Of a stretch of DNA of 64,000 nucleotides, positions 1-10,511 are shown piece after piece; positions within the stretch are counted from its first letter, which is position 1; every line of letters starts with the position of its first letter. The notes below the pieces were generated by a model, which searched no databases, was not told where the DNA came from, and worked only from the letters and a program-made list of their open reading frames with translations. Made by a program: the position numbers and the translations under genes. This DNA comes from Streptacidiphilus sp. ASG 303 (GTDB lineage: Bacteria; Actinomycetota; Actinomycetes; Streptomycetales; Streptomycetaceae): contig NZ_JAJLRA010000019.1 in NCBI RefSeq assembly GCF_020991365.1, positions 55,413 through 119,412 of the forward strand, in the 5' to 3' direction.

Positions 1-600
1 ACGACTGGGCCGGAGCAGGCAGCAGGGACTTCCGCACCAGACTCCGGTCCACGTCCCCCGGGCCGAGGCCGAACGCACTGAGGCATGGGGGCCGGAAGAC
101 CAAGGGGCTTTCGGGCAGCAGATCGTGGAGAGGGGTCGACGCCGGTCGGCCGTGGTGGACAGGACAGCCTTCTCCCTGTCTGCCCGGTGCCTGGCCCGTG
201 GCAGCCGCCCTGTGGGCCCGGCCGGGGATCACGGCGAGCGTGTCTGGAGCCATCACCGTGATCAGCCCCGCGGGCTCACACGGACCTGCACGGTCCGGCT
301 GATCCAGGCCTCCTTCCGCTACGAGGCCGGTCAGGACCGGTCCAGAACCTCCCACGCCTCAAGCCGACCTGTACCGCGGCGGACCTGGGGGCGGCTCAGG
401 ACCGCCCCTTCAGCGGTCGGCTCCCGGCCGACCGCCTTTGATCCCTCTCATCCAGATGAACCCACAACTGTGACAGGCCCGTTGGGTGCGGGTGGTGAAG
501 GGTCCTTGGTCGTGGTGTCCCCTGGAGCGAAGTCCGTGGTCGGCGCGGTGCCGGAGGCTGCCGGTGCGGTGGCGTCCGGGGACGAGGACGGAATCCGGGC
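1..600. other. Gap with no supportable gene
   Basis: I see no gene here with a recognisable product. Open frames exist on both strands, but they are short or are antisense extensions of the giant gene that starts at 601. The promoter of that gene presumably lies here, but I cannot point to clear -35/-10 boxes. Confidence 0.5.
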
Positions 601-3600
601 GTGAGCATCGAGATCCCGCCGGCCTTGCAGTGGGTGTCCTACCTGGCGGTGGGGCAGGCGTGGCCGAAGGGGGACGAGGACCGGCTGCAGTCGCTGGACG
701 AGGCCTGGCAGGGCGCCGCGCGGGACCTGGTGCGGATCAGCAGCCAGCTGGGGGCGGCCGGCGGCGCGGTGCTGGAGAACGTCGGCGGCCAGGTGGCCGA
801 GGAGTTCCGCACGTTCATGGAGCAGCTGCAGGGCAGCCTGCCCGACCTGGCCGACGCCTCCCGGTCGCTGGGCGACCTGGCGCGGGAGAACGCCGTGCAG
901 GTCGAGTACGCCAAGCTCATGATCCTCTTCCAGCTGCTGTGGCTGGCCATCGAGATCGCGCAGTGGATCTACTACGCGCCGGAGGTGGTCCCGGCGCTGG
1001 TGGCCTCCGCGCGGGCGGCGGTGAAGATGATCCTGCGCCAGATGCTGAGGGCGATCGCGGCGGGCACGGCGATGATGGTGCTGCCGGACGCCCTGATCCA
1101 GGCCTACCAGATATGGATCAAGAAGGACCGCACCAAGTGGAGCGTGGAGAGCACGGTCCAGACGGTCAAGTCCGGCGCGGTCTCCGGCGCGGTCGGGGGC
1201 CTGGCCTTCGGTGCGGCCGCGGTCAAGGCCCCGAAGTTCGCGCAGTCGCTGAAGGGGAAGGCGGCGATCGGCACCGGGGTCGCGGTGGCCTCCTGGGCCG
1301 CGCTGGGCGGACTGAACGACCCGGCGTCGCTGCTGGGGACCTTCACCTCCGGCGCGGCGGGGTCGCTGTTCGGCGGGGGCGGCCGGCGCCGCTTCGGCGG
1401 CGGTGACAAGGGCGAGGCCGGCGTCAAGATCCACGCGCCCCACCTGCCCGGCGAGGTCAACCTGCACCCGTCCGCCGTCGACGCCCCGGCGCGCCCGACC
1501 GCCAGAGCCGGCAGCGGCGACGCGGGCGCCCCCCGCACCACCGGCACCACCAGCACCACCAGCACCACCAGCACCACCGGCACCACCGGCACCACCGGCA
1601 CCACCAGCACCACCGGCACCACCAGCACCACCAGCACCACCAGCACCACCAGCACCACCGCGCAGGAGACCACCACCACGACCGGGGCGGGGCAGCAGGC
1701 GAGTTCCGCACCGCCCATGATCGACCTCCGCACCACCGCCGAAACCAGCACCGGCACCGGCGGCACAGAGGCCCCCACCGTCACCCGGAGCACCGCCGCG
1801 ACGCCGGCTACCACCAACGGCACCGCCGCCCACCCGGGCACCGGCACCGGCGGGGAGGCCCTCGCCGCCACCGGCGCCACCGCCCCCCGCCCGGGCACCA
1901 CCACGGGCGCCGCCGCAGGCCCGGCCCAAGCCCCCGCCCCGGCACTGGGCACGAACGGCCGGACCACGGCCCCCGACCTGCCCGGCTTCACCACCCACCT
2001 CACCCCCCATCCCGACCCCGCACCCGCAGACCCCACCCGCACCGAGACAGCACCCGCCCTCACCCCGGGTGGCCCCCGCCCCGCCACCGCGGCACCGGAA
2101 CACACTGCCCCCGCACCCACCGGATCCCGCACAACCGCAGGCGGCAGCCGCACCACCACCATCGACACCACCACCGGCCCGGCCCGCACCACCGACACCA
2201 TCACCGGCCGGACCGCGGCCCCGGACCCCGCACCCGGCACCCCCCGCACCCTCGACCCTGCCGCACCCGCACCCCAGACCCCCCACACCCCGCCGGTAGA
2301 CGCACCCCGCACGGTTGCCGGCACGACCGCAGACCCCGCCACCGCCCCACGCCCGCAGGACACGCCCGCCGCACACCGCCCGGACACCACCCCCCGCACC
2401 GACGACCTCCACGCCCGCCCGACCATCCTCCCGGATCCCGACACCGCCCCCCACGCCCACGGGCCGGACGAGAACCGTGCGAACGGGCGGGCCGGCAGGT
2501 ACGAGCAGGACGGCAGCTACGGGCCTGCCTCCACCGGGACCGTCGACGTGACGACACACACCGAGCCGGCACCGCCCGGCCCGACCCGGGACGCATTCGT
2601 CGTCCACACCGTGAACAACAGCCTCCGGGCGATGGATCGGCCCCCGGTGACGGCCGAGCGGGTGAGCGAAGTCCACCGCGCGTTGGAGACGCGGCACGGT
2701 GCCGCCTTCACCCGGCAGGGGCCGCGGGAGCGGGGCGAGGAGGTAGCCCGGCACATCGCGGGCCTGGAGCCGGCCCGCATCCTGGGCGGCGGAGACCTGC
2801 GACCCGGGGAGTCCCGGACCACCGGCGGGACCGGACCGACCGGCGTCGCCGAGGCGGCGGCAGGCACGTCCACCGCCGTCCGGGGCCCCGTCCGGGAGCC
2901 GGCCCCAGTCGTCCCCCGTCCCGACAGGTGGCGCCTCACGACCATCGAGGGCGACCTGGGCAGACGGCGGCCGCCCCGGGTCGATCACGGGCTGCCCCCG
3001 GCGGCTGAGGCCACCGGCCCGGTCCGGTTCAGCGACGGGGCCGTGCTGCCGCCCCACCTCACCGGCGGCCTCCGCGAGATGCTGGACGGCCTGCCGGCGG
3101 ACGTCGTCCGCCGGTCCTTCGGCCTCGGCCAGGGCCATCACGTGCTGCGCGGCGCCGACCTGGTCGTGCGGGAGCTCGACGGCTTCCTGCAGGGGTCGGA
3201 CGCCGTCCGGCCGGCCCCCCCTCGCCACTCGGGCGCCCCGGGCGGCACGGGTCTGCTGGACCAGGTGAGCCGGAGCCTGCGGGATGATCCGCAGGCGTTC
3301 TTCGGTGACGGCAGGAGGTTCGTCTACGAGGCGGCGGACAGGACCTTCCGAACGCTGGAGGTGACCGCCCGGCCGTACGGGAACTGGGAGCGGTTCACCT
3401 TCGGCTTCGCGAAGCCGGTCAAGGTCGACACGATGCAGCGGTCCACGGCCACCAGCGGCCAGGTCAAGGTCAACAGCACCTCCATGACGTGGGCCCCGAC
3501 GGCGCCCCTCGGACCCGCCAAGCTCCCCTTCAGCCCCTGGGGCAGGGTGAACGTCCGCTTCTCCACCGGCAAGCAGGCGCGGTACAACCTGCAGAACCAG

Positions 3601-6600
3601 CTGGTGCACCAGACCGAGACCCGCACCACGGACGGCTCGCACGTCCATCTGGACGACGTCTGGTACCAGTTCTCGGTCAGGGACAGCCGCGGCCGTCCCG
3701 TCACCCTGGACGGGAGGCAGGTCGTCGAGGGCGGTCCTGTCCGGCACCAGGCGGAGTTCGGCTTCGCCGTGCGCGACGGCCTCACCGTGCGGATCGCCGA
3801 CTCCCTCACCCTCCCCAAGCAGCCGGAGGGGGGACTGCCGGACGAGCTGACGCTGGGCCGCGGTTCCCGGTTCCGGATGGTGAACACCGAGGTGTTCGGC
3901 CCGGTGGGCCACATCCGCGACTGGGTGCTCTCCCAGGCCGGGGTGGAGGAGCACACCGGGACCGCCGCCCAGATCAACGACTTCTTCTCGACCGAGAACT
4001 TCCACCGGATGAGCCGTGTGCTCCATGCGGGCGCCGTGTACACCCCGCAGCTGTACGGCGGCAGCAAGGGCCTCAGACCGCTGGGCGTCTTCACGGTGCG
4101 CGTCGAGTCCGTCCGGGCGACCCTCGTCAACGGGACGAAGGCCGCCGAGCTGCGCGACGGCGCGCAGTCCACCGTCCGCAACGAGCAGCTGGTCAGCACC
4201 TCCCGCAGCGTCGAGGTCGGTGCCTCCGCCGGTCCCGGACTGCAGCTGTTCGGCCTGGGCCACGGGGCGGTCGACCTGCGGATGCTGGCCGGGGCCAACA
4301 TCCGCTACGGAGCGTCGAGCACCCACGGCACCGCTTTCGGGCACTCCGCGGCGATCAGGATCGCCGCACAGGCCAAAGGCGCCACGACCGGCCTGTACCT
4401 GGTGCGCAAGACCGTCACCGTCACCGCCCCGCCGCGTCCCGAAGGAGCGCTGACGGACGGGAGCGCGCGCACCGGGACGTTCCACACCTGGGCGCTCGAA
4501 CGGCTGACCCGGACCGAGGCCCGCCGTCTGGCCGGGCTGGGCCCGGGCAGGCCGGAGGGCGAGGAGCCCTTCGCGCCGCCCTACCTCGCGGCGGACCGGC
4601 CTCAGACCCTCGGTATGAGCAGGGTGGAGGAGTTCACCTTCGCCGACGGGGCCGTCTCCCGCGACGTCGACGGCCGGACGGTGACCTTCCCGGAGCAGTT
4701 CGCCGACACCGTGCTCCGGGAGATCGACAGGGCGTACCCGGGCCTCGTCGTGCCCCTGGACGAGCTCCGGTCGGACCATCCCCGTCTGCGCGGCTCCGGC
4801 CATTACCAGACCGTGCTGTCCAACACGCTGGAGGTGCTGAACCGGCTGTCCCACCAGAGCCTCGCATCGGGTCTGGGCACGATGATCACTACGGGCCTGC
4901 GGATCGACCTGGCCGAATCGGGCCGTGCCACCAGGGGGCACCGCTACGTGTGGATCGACGCGGAACTGACCGGACGGCGCTATGAGGGCACGCAGGAGGA
5001 CCTGCGCATCCGCTACAGCGCGCCGGGCAGCGAGAACGTGGGCGGTCAGCAGAGCGGTTCACGTGCGCTGCAGATGGGTGCCGAGGGCCTGCTGTCGGTA
5101 CGCGACAGCCAGCGCGACGAGATCGGCGGTCCGCTGCAGGCGGGCACCGCCTCCCTGGGCGGCAGGTACGGCAGGCGCACCGAGTCGGGGAGCGTCTACG
5201 GCTCGACCGCCACCCACGAGGCGATGTCGATCGGCACCAGCGGCTCGCACCTGTACAGCTACGAGGTCAGGCTCAGGGTCGAACGCGGCGGTTTCGTGCG
5301 CCCCCGCCGGTGGATGCGCGGCCTGGTGTCCATGAACGTCCTGGGCACGCAGCCGTTCGTGTTCCGGCAGCGGGAGGAGGCCCTGATCGCGCCTCCCGGG
5401 CCCGGCACCGCGGTGCGGGACGCGCCGGGGCTGGGCCGGGTGCTGCTCAGCGTCCCCGTCGACCACACGCCCGTCAGGCCTCCGTCGGGCGTCCGGGAGG
5501 CTCCGCGGCCGAGGACGATGCCCGTCGCGGCGGCCCGCGGGCTGGCGCTGGGGACAGAGTCGTCGTCGGCGGCCTCCGAGATCTCGTCCCACCCCCACCA
5601 GACGCTCTCCGTCACAGGCGGCGGGCAGCTCACCCGCCTCCTGCGGGACGTGCTCCACGACGCGTCGGGCGGTTCTTGGACGGTGACGCAGAGGGGCGCC
5701 CCCGCGTACGACGCGGCCGAGCGGATCGTCCAGAACGAGAGCCTGATCGCGAACTTCAACGAGACCTTCTCCCCCACGGGCCTGCGGTCGCCGGGGCTGT
5801 GGTCCCCGTCCCCCTACCTGGACCGCTCGACGGTGCTCGTGCACCGGACGGCCGTCATGCCCGGCATGACCGCTCTCACCAGGGCGGTGAAGGTCGAGAG
5901 CGAGACGACCATCGGTGGCGCCGTCCAGGCATCCGGCCGCAGCGTGAGGACCAGCACGCTCTTCTTCGGCGGCCAGGTGGCCTTCATGAGGTCCCACCCC
6001 GCGGGCGGCGGGGTCACCGGCAGCTACACCCTCATGGCGGGCCCGTACCGCCGCGTCACCTCGACCTCCGTCACCGTCCAGCGGTCCGCCGTCGCGGAGA
6101 TCAACCGCAAGGACGCCGGCCGCCACGTCCTCGTGAGCGCCCCCGTGCGGCACGAGATCGCAGCCGCCTCCAGCAGGCTCGGCCGCGGCGCGCACGACGT
6201 GCCCTTCGTGCCGAGGGCCCTGGCCGGGGTGTCGGGGCGTGAGCTCGTGGTCCCGGACGGCTGGTACGGCCACGTGCCGGAGAAGAGCGCCCACCGGCTC
6301 GGGGCGATGGAGGACGGCATCGGGGAGGTGCCGCTGTACGACGAGGTGGCGTGGTCCCCGCTGCCGTGGCTGAGGGACCGGCCGTTCGGCAGCTGGCCCG
6401 TCAACTCCCTCGACACGGCGGGCGTGCTCCGGCAGTTCGTGGAGAGGCTGAAGCCCCTGGGACTGCCGACGCGGGACGAGGAGCAGCTGCGCCAGCTGGT
6501 CTCGGAGCGCGTGGTGCGGGCCGTCGCCAAGGAGATGACCGGCGCGGGTTCCTCCGTGCCGGCCCGCATCGGCCGGTGGGGCGCGGAGTGGGCACAGGCG

Positions 6601-9600
6601 TGGATCGGCAGCCGCCAGGTGCGGATACGGGCCGAACTGATCCCCGGCCGGGGCGGCGGCTTCCGCGGCCTGGGGCACAGCGCGGAGCTGGAGGAGCACC
6701 GGCAGGCGGTGGAGACCGTCCAGCAGGCCCAGGGCCACTCCTCGGGCACGGCGCTCGGCCTCGCGGTTTCCGAGGGCGCGCACGTGGGCGACCCCGTGGT
6801 CAGGTCCGCCGGACCGGCCTACGCGCAGGCGGGCTCCTCGGTGCGGTCGACCACCCGGACGCAGACCGACGGCACCGTGCAGATCGCGACGGTGACGACC
6901 ACGCAGGCCCACGGCGAGTACGCCACGCCGTACGACCTCCGGCTCCACCTGGAGATCACCGGCACCGAGCCGGCCGCCGGGACCCCGCAGCCGGCCACGG
7001 CCGGCCGGAAGGGCCGGGCCGACGACTGGGTGCGTATGTGGACCGGCCGGCGCAGGCACGTCGTCTCGATCCAGGCGCACGTGGGCAGCCTGATCGAGCA
7101 CTTCCCGCTCAGTCTGATGCGACCCGACCCGCAGGACGGGGCCGAGCCGTCCGCTGCGCCGGTCCGGCAGCCCGTCCACCAGCACGACGGACCCCGCCCG
7201 GTCGCCGCACCGGGGTTGCCGGACGTGGACGCGTGGCTCCGCGGCGGGGTCGACGGGGGCGAGCCGTTCACGATGCCGCACGAGGGCTTCGCGGTCCGCG
7301 GCATCGTCGGCCTGGAGCACCTGCGCACCGCCAACGTACTCGCCCTGGGTGCGGCGTACGACCCCTCCCTGCCGGTACCGGAGCGGGGCGTCGTCGACGC
7401 GGACCTGCTGGCACGGGCCAGGAACACCCCGCTGACCCGCTACGGCAAGGGGGCGGCGCAGAACCTGGAGGACGGCACGTCCAACCTGGCGCTGACCGCC
7501 TTCTACGCCCACACCTTGACTCCGGAGGGCTACCAGGTGGCGGGCCTGACCGACCGGGGCCTGCTCGGCGGTGCGGACGGCAGTCTGACGCTCCGCTCCA
7601 GGCCGGACCTCTCCCGGTCCCGGCTGCTGACGGTCGCGGACGGTGTGAAGTTCGAGACGGCCAGGCGGGACCTGCACGGCAGCGGCTCCTCCTCCGCCGA
7701 CGCCGAGGCGGCGGAGCACAGCCTGTCCGGCGGGCCGGCCGTCTCCTCGGCGGCCGGTACGAACCAGGTGGGATCCTCCTTCGGCACCCAGGACGCCGAA
7801 ACCGCGGCCTCGGGGCTCTCCGCCGACCGGCTGGGATCGGTGAACGTCAAACCGGACAACGCGGTCCGCACGTTCCTGTTCGCCGTCCCCACGACCTGGC
7901 TGACCGTCGCCCACGTCCACCACCACGTCAAGGACAGCGCCCCGGCGGCATGGATCCGCAGCGCCTTCGGACACGTGGAGCGGCAGCCCCAGGCCATGGA
8001 GACCGACACCACGGTGCTGGCCTGGGTGCGCGAGGACGTCGCCCGCCAGCTGGGGCTGATCGACGACACCAACTTCCCGGCCCGGGTGGGCGAGGCGTGG
8101 AACGCCGTCACCAAGGCGGACAAGCAGTGGGTGGCCGCCGACAAGGCCTACTGGGACCTGCGCCGCACCGAGGGCGCGACCCGCTCCGCCCACCTGGCGG
8201 AGGCCGAATCCCGCCTCAAGGACCTCACCGACCGCGACGGGGACACACGGAGGGCCGTCGAGGGCGCCCGGTACACCCTCCGTGCGCTGGAGCGGCAGCA
8301 GGAGGAGGCCGAAGCCGCACACGACGGCTGGGAGGAGCTGCGGTCCCAGCTGATCGACGAGGCGCGGGCGGGCCTCGAGCAGGCGGAGCGGGCGGATGCC
8401 GTCCAGGACGCCGCCCGCCGCGCACTGGAGGAGGCAAGGAACCGGATGGCGGAGATCGAGGCGGAACTGCACGACCGGGAGGCGTACGCCAACGCGCTCG
8501 CCCGCGAGTACGCCCGGGTGCGGGCGGGCGCCGACCGGCTCACCGCCTGGCACCAGCTCGACCCCGCCGATCCGGGACGCGGGCAGCCCGAGCCGCCGGC
8601 CGTGGCCTACTCCCCGCCGGAGCAGCCGGGGGCCAAGGCGGCGAAGCCGCCAACGCCGAAGGCGGAGGCACCGAAGGCGGAGGCACCGAAGGCGGGAGCG
8701 CCGAAGACAGCCGCGCCGAGGACGCAGGCACCCGCGGCGACGGCCGTGCGGCAGGACGCGTCCGGGGTGAACCAGGCCCACGGCACACCGCCGTGGCAGC
8801 GGCAGGCCGGAGCCGCCGAGGGGCCCCCGTCCTTCGACGCGGCCGCCGACCACCGCGTCCTCGTGGCCACGGAGCCCGACGGACGCCACCGGACCTTCGA
8901 CCTGTACCGGCCCGTGGGCGACGGGAACGGCTTCTACGCCGCCGTCCTGGCGGCGTTGCACCGCACCGCCGACGACCCCGCCGATCTGGCGAACAGGGTC
9001 TCGGCGAGCGCGGCCCTGTCGGACGGCGCACGCCTGGACCCGCGCGCGGTCTTCCACAGCCGTGAGCTGGAGCAGCTGACCGGCAGGTCCGACGGCGACC
9101 GCGACCAGGTCATCCGGAGCGGTGGGCTGCTTCCGGAGGCGCTGCGCGACCGGCTCACCCCGGAGGAATCCCACCTGCTGGCCGGGCTGAACCTGCGGGA
9201 GGCCCGCGGCTGGGACGCGGAGACGGCCGACACGGCGGCACGCCTGACCGCGTGGATCCTGCGCGTCAACCTGACCGTCGTCGAGGAGGACGGCTCCCAC
9301 CGCCGCCATGCCGGGGCCGACGCACCCGGAGTCCGCGAAGTCACCGTCTACCGGCGGGGAGACGCCTATCTGGCGGCCGTCCCGAGGCGGGACGGCGCCG
9401 CGGGCGATCGCGCCGGGTCCGCAGGCGCCGAGGACGGCTGGCGGTGGGAGCGGAGGGAGGGCAAGCGGCCCGAGCGGACGGCGGCACCGGCGGGTCCATC
9501 GGAGGAGGCCGCCGCCGACCTGCAGCCGAGGCCGACCCGGCGGGACCCGGACCATCCCGACGGAGCGGAGCCCTTCCCGTCCGGCGGGGTGCTGACGGGC

Positions 9601-9606
9601 CGCTGA
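601..9606 (+). CDS. Giant WXG100-like protein with degenerate OTU-like C-terminus
   Basis: About 3001 aa from a GTG start. Residues 1-250 are helical, with a WXG100-like segment and hydrophobic stretches (about 105-135, 145-170, 195-245), resembling the N-terminal module of large streptomycete and CpnT-like proteins. Residues 313-353 are a Thr/Gly/Ser repeat, followed by a Pro/Thr-rich, probably disordered region to about 660. The middle (about 790-2480) is long and beta-rich without a fold I recognise. Residues about 2497-2657 form a charged coiled coil, then PKAEA-type repeats. Residues about 2757-2930 resemble an OTU protease domain, but the GDGNC motif reads GDGNG (Gly2777), so the catalytic Cys is missing, and no terminal catalytic His is evident. 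The family context suggests a secreted or envelope effector or scaffold; this is inference. No secretion genes lie nearby. Confidence 0.8.
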   Translation: MSIEIPPALQWVSYLAVGQAWPKGDEDRLQSLDEAWQGAARDLVRISSQLGAAGGAVLENVGGQVAEEFRTFMEQLQGSLPDLADASRSLGDLARENAVQVEYAKLMILFQLLWLAIEIAQWIYYAPEVVPALVASARAAVKMILRQMLRAIAAGTAMMVLPDALIQAYQIWIKKDRTKWSVESTVQTVKSGAVSGAVGGLAFGAAAVKAPKFAQSLKGKAAIGTGVAVASWAALGGLNDPASLLGTFTSGAAGSLFGGGGRRRFGGGDKGEAGVKIHAPHLPGEVNLHPSAVDAPARPTARAGSGDAGAPRTTGTTSTTSTTSTTGTTGTTGTTSTTGTTSTTSTTSTTSTTAQETTTTTGAGQQASSAPPMIDLRTTAETSTGTGGTEAPTVTRSTAATPATTNGTAAHPGTGTGGEALAATGATAPRPGTTTGAAAGPAQAPAPALGTNGRTTAPDLPGFTTHLTPHPDPAPADPTRTETAPALTPGGPRPATAAPEHTAPAPTGSRTTAGGSRTTTIDTTTGPARTTDTITGRTAAPDPAPGTPRTLDPAAPAPQTPHTPPVDAPRTVAGTTADPATAPRPQDTPAAHRPDTTPRTDDLHARPTILPDPDTAPHAHGPDENRANGRAGRYEQDGSYGPASTGTVDVTTHTEPAPPGPTRDAFVVHTVNNSLRAMDRPPVTAERVSEVHRALETRHGAAFTRQGPRERGEEVARHIAGLEPARILGGGDLRPGESRTTGGTGPTGVAEAAAGTSTAVRGPVREPAPVVPRPDRWRLTTIEGDLGRRRPPRVDHGLPPAAEATGPVRFSDGAVLPPHLTGGLREMLDGLPADVVRRSFGLGQGHHVLRGADLVVRELDGFLQGSDAVRPAPPRHSGAPGGTGLLDQVSRSLRDDPQAFFGDGRRFVYEAADRTFRTLEVTARPYGNWERFTFGFAKPVKVDTMQRSTATSGQVKVNSTSMTWAPTAPLGPAKLPFSPWGRVNVRFSTGKQARYNLQNQLVHQTETRTTDGSHVHLDDVWYQFSVRDSRGRPVTLDGRQVVEGGPVRHQAEFGFAVRDGLTVRIADSLTLPKQPEGGLPDELTLGRGSRFRMVNTEVFGPVGHIRDWVLSQAGVEEHTGTAAQINDFFSTENFHRMSRVLHAGAVYTPQLYGGSKGLRPLGVFTVRVESVRATLVNGTKAAELRDGAQSTVRNEQLVSTSRSVEVGASAGPGLQLFGLGHGAVDLRMLAGANIRYGASSTHGTAFGHSAAIRIAAQAKGATTGLYLVRKTVTVTAPPRPEGALTDGSARTGTFHTWALERLTRTEARRLAGLGPGRPEGEEPFAPPYLAADRPQTLGMSRVEEFTFADGAVSRDVDGRTVTFPEQFADTVLREIDRAYPGLVVPLDELRSDHPRLRGSGHYQTVLSNTLEVLNRLSHQSLASGLGTMITTGLRIDLAESGRATRGHRYVWIDAELTGRRYEGTQEDLRIRYSAPGSENVGGQQSGSRALQMGAEGLLSVRDSQRDEIGGPLQAGTASLGGRYGRRTESGSVYGSTATHEAMSIGTSGSHLYSYEVRLRVERGGFVRPRRWMRGLVSMNVLGTQPFVFRQREEALIAPPGPGTAVRDAPGLGRVLLSVPVDHTPVRPPSGVREAPRPRTMPVAAARGLALGTESSSAASEISSHPHQTLSVTGGGQLTRLLRDVLHDASGGSWTVTQRGAPAYDAAERIVQNESLIANFNETFSPTGLRSPGLWSPSPYLDRSTVLVHRTAVMPGMTALTRAVKVESETTIGGAVQASGRSVRTSTLFFGGQVAFMRSHPAGGGVTGSYTLMAGPYRRVTSTSVTVQRSAVAEINRKDAGRHVLVSAPVRHEIAAASSRLGRGAHDVPFVPRALAGVSGRELVVPDGWYGHVPEKSAHRLGAMEDGIGEVPLYDEVAWSPLPWLRDRPFGSWPVNSLDTAGVLRQFVERLKPLGLPTRDEEQLRQLVSERVVRAVAKEMTGAGSSVPARIGRWGAEWAQAWIGSRQVRIRAELIPGRGGGFRGLGHSAELEEHRQAVETVQQAQGHSSGTALGLAVSEGAHVGDPVVRSAGPAYAQAGSSVRSTTRTQTDGTVQIATVTTTQAHGEYATPYDLRLHLEITGTEPAAGTPQPATAGRKGRADDWVRMWTGRRRHVVSIQAHVGSLIEHFPLSLMRPDPQDGAEPSAAPVRQPVHQHDGPRPVAAPGLPDVDAWLRGGVDGGEPFTMPHEGFAVRGIVGLEHLRTANVLALGAAYDPSLPVPERGVVDADLLARARNTPLTRYGKGAAQNLEDGTSNLALTAFYAHTLTPEGYQVAGLTDRGLLGGADGSLTLRSRPDLSRSRLLTVADGVKFETARRDLHGSGSSSADAEAAEHSLSGGPAVSSAAGTNQVGSSFGTQDAETAASGLSADRLGSVNVKPDNAVRTFLFAVPTTWLTVAHVHHHVKDSAPAAWIRSAFGHVERQPQAMETDTTVLAWVREDVARQLGLIDDTNFPARVGEAWNAVTKADKQWVAADKAYWDLRRTEGATRSAHLAEAESRLKDLTDRDGDTRRAVEGARYTLRALERQQEEAEAAHDGWEELRSQLIDEARAGLEQAERADAVQDAARRALEEARNRMAEIEAELHDREAYANALAREYARVRAGADRLTAWHQLDPADPGRGQPEPPAVAYSPPEQPGAKAAKPPTPKAEAPKAEAPKAGAPKTAAPRTQAPAATAVRQDASGVNQAHGTPPWQRQAGAAEGPPSFDAAADHRVLVATEPDGRHRTFDLYRPVGDGNGFYAAVLAALHRTADDPADLANRVSASAALSDGARLDPRAVFHSRELEQLTGRSDGDRDQVIRSGGLLPEALRDRLTPEESHLLAGLNLREARGWDAETADTAARLTAWILRVNLTVVEEDGSHRRHAGADAPGVREVTVYRRGDAYLAAVPRRDGAAGDRAGSAGAEDGWRWERREGKRPERTAAPAGPSEEAAADLQPRPTRRDPDHPDGAEPFPSGGVLTGR
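1537..1659 (+). repeat. In-frame Thr-Thr-Gly/Ser tandem repeat
   Basis: About 123 bp of 9-bp units of the form ACC ACC (G/A)GC encode a Thr-Thr-Gly/Ser tract, residues 313-353 of the giant protein. The unit is a multiple of three, so slippage would change linker length without breaking the frame. Confidence 0.95.
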
Positions 9607-9876
9607 CGGGGTCGGGGGGATCGAAGATCCGCTCGTCCGCGACCGCAGCGGCCTGCCGCCCCCGTGGGGCGCCTCCGCCGGCAACACCGCCGGCAGCCAG
9701 GCCCTCATCCCGCCGGTGTGCGGCATCCCGCCGATCCGCTCGCGCCGCAGCCCCCGCCGGCGCAGGTCCGCCGGGCTCCACGCCGGCAGGACACCTCAGG
9801 CGTTCGGCGTGCCGAGCTGCTTGCGACCCGGCGGGGCAGTCGGCCAAGCCCCTGGGAGCCTGGTGGTACCGGCTCC

Positions 9877-10280
9877 TCACTCGGGCTTGTCAGCGAAGAA
9901 GTCCGCCAACGAGGAAGCGAGCGCCTCCGGAGCCTGTTCGGCCACGTGGTGGCCGGAGTCGATGCCGTGGCCGCGGACGTGCTCCGCCCACCGGCGCCAG
10001 ATCTCCACGGGGTCGCCGTACAGGTCCTCCAGGTCGTCCCGGAGTGACCACAGGATCAACGCCGGGCACCGGATGCGTGCTCCGGCGGCCCGGTCCTCCT
10101 GTTCGTGCTGCCTGTCGATGCCCAGGCCGGCGCGGTAGTCCTCCAGCATGGCGCGCACCACGTCGCGGATGTCCTCGGGTGGCCGTGGAGCAGCACCACG
10201 GGTGGGCCCTCGCCGCCGTGGCGGACGAAGATCGATGCCTCATCGAGCTCAATTCGCCCGGTTGTGAAACCCTCGAACAA
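9877..10280 (-). pseudogene. Alpha/beta-hydrolase (haloacetate dehalogenase-like) with internal deletion
   Basis: Reading leftward from a TTG at 10280, the sequence encodes a hydrolase N-terminus with the oxyanion motif LLHGHPRT and a strand typical of haloacetate/fluoroacetate dehalogenase relatives. About 35 codons later the homology jumps, in a different frame, to the C-terminal part (ALILWSLRDD, then HGIDSGHHVAEQAPE with the catalytic-His region). The central portion with the nucleophile Asp and cap domain is absent. The family is normally near 290 aa and only about 130 codons remain. The internal deletion plus frame change (near 10160-10180) makes this a pseudogene. Confidence 0.75.
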
Positions 10281-10511
10281 AGCTGCACCTTTCCAGCCGT
10301 GTCGCGACCCTGCCCACCCGGTCCGCAGGCCGCCGGCAGTCCGGTCGGGGACCGCCGGAGCCGGGAGCCTGCGCCGGCCGACGCTCTCCGTCGGCGCCCC
10401 CAGAGCTGACACACCGTCTGTCGGCTCTTGTTTCCGCGGACGTCGTACGCACACCTGGCCGGCACCCGCACCAGGTCGCACGGAACGCACGGCGGGACGG
10501 CCATCACGCCT

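Noticed and set aside
1457..1711. Short regular repeats suggestive of a CRISPR array
   Set aside because: Units are 9 bp with no spacers and translate in frame as Thr-Thr-Gly/Ser.
448..4941. A 1497-codon open frame on the minus strand opposite the giant gene
   Set aside because: It is the complementary frame of a high-GC gene, with Gly/Arg/Val-biased composition and no family motifs; the plus-strand protein has a clear domain order.
5059..9726. A second long minus-strand open frame (about 1555 codons)
   Set aside because: It is an antisense shadow of the giant gene, with no motif, start signal or codon bias of its own.
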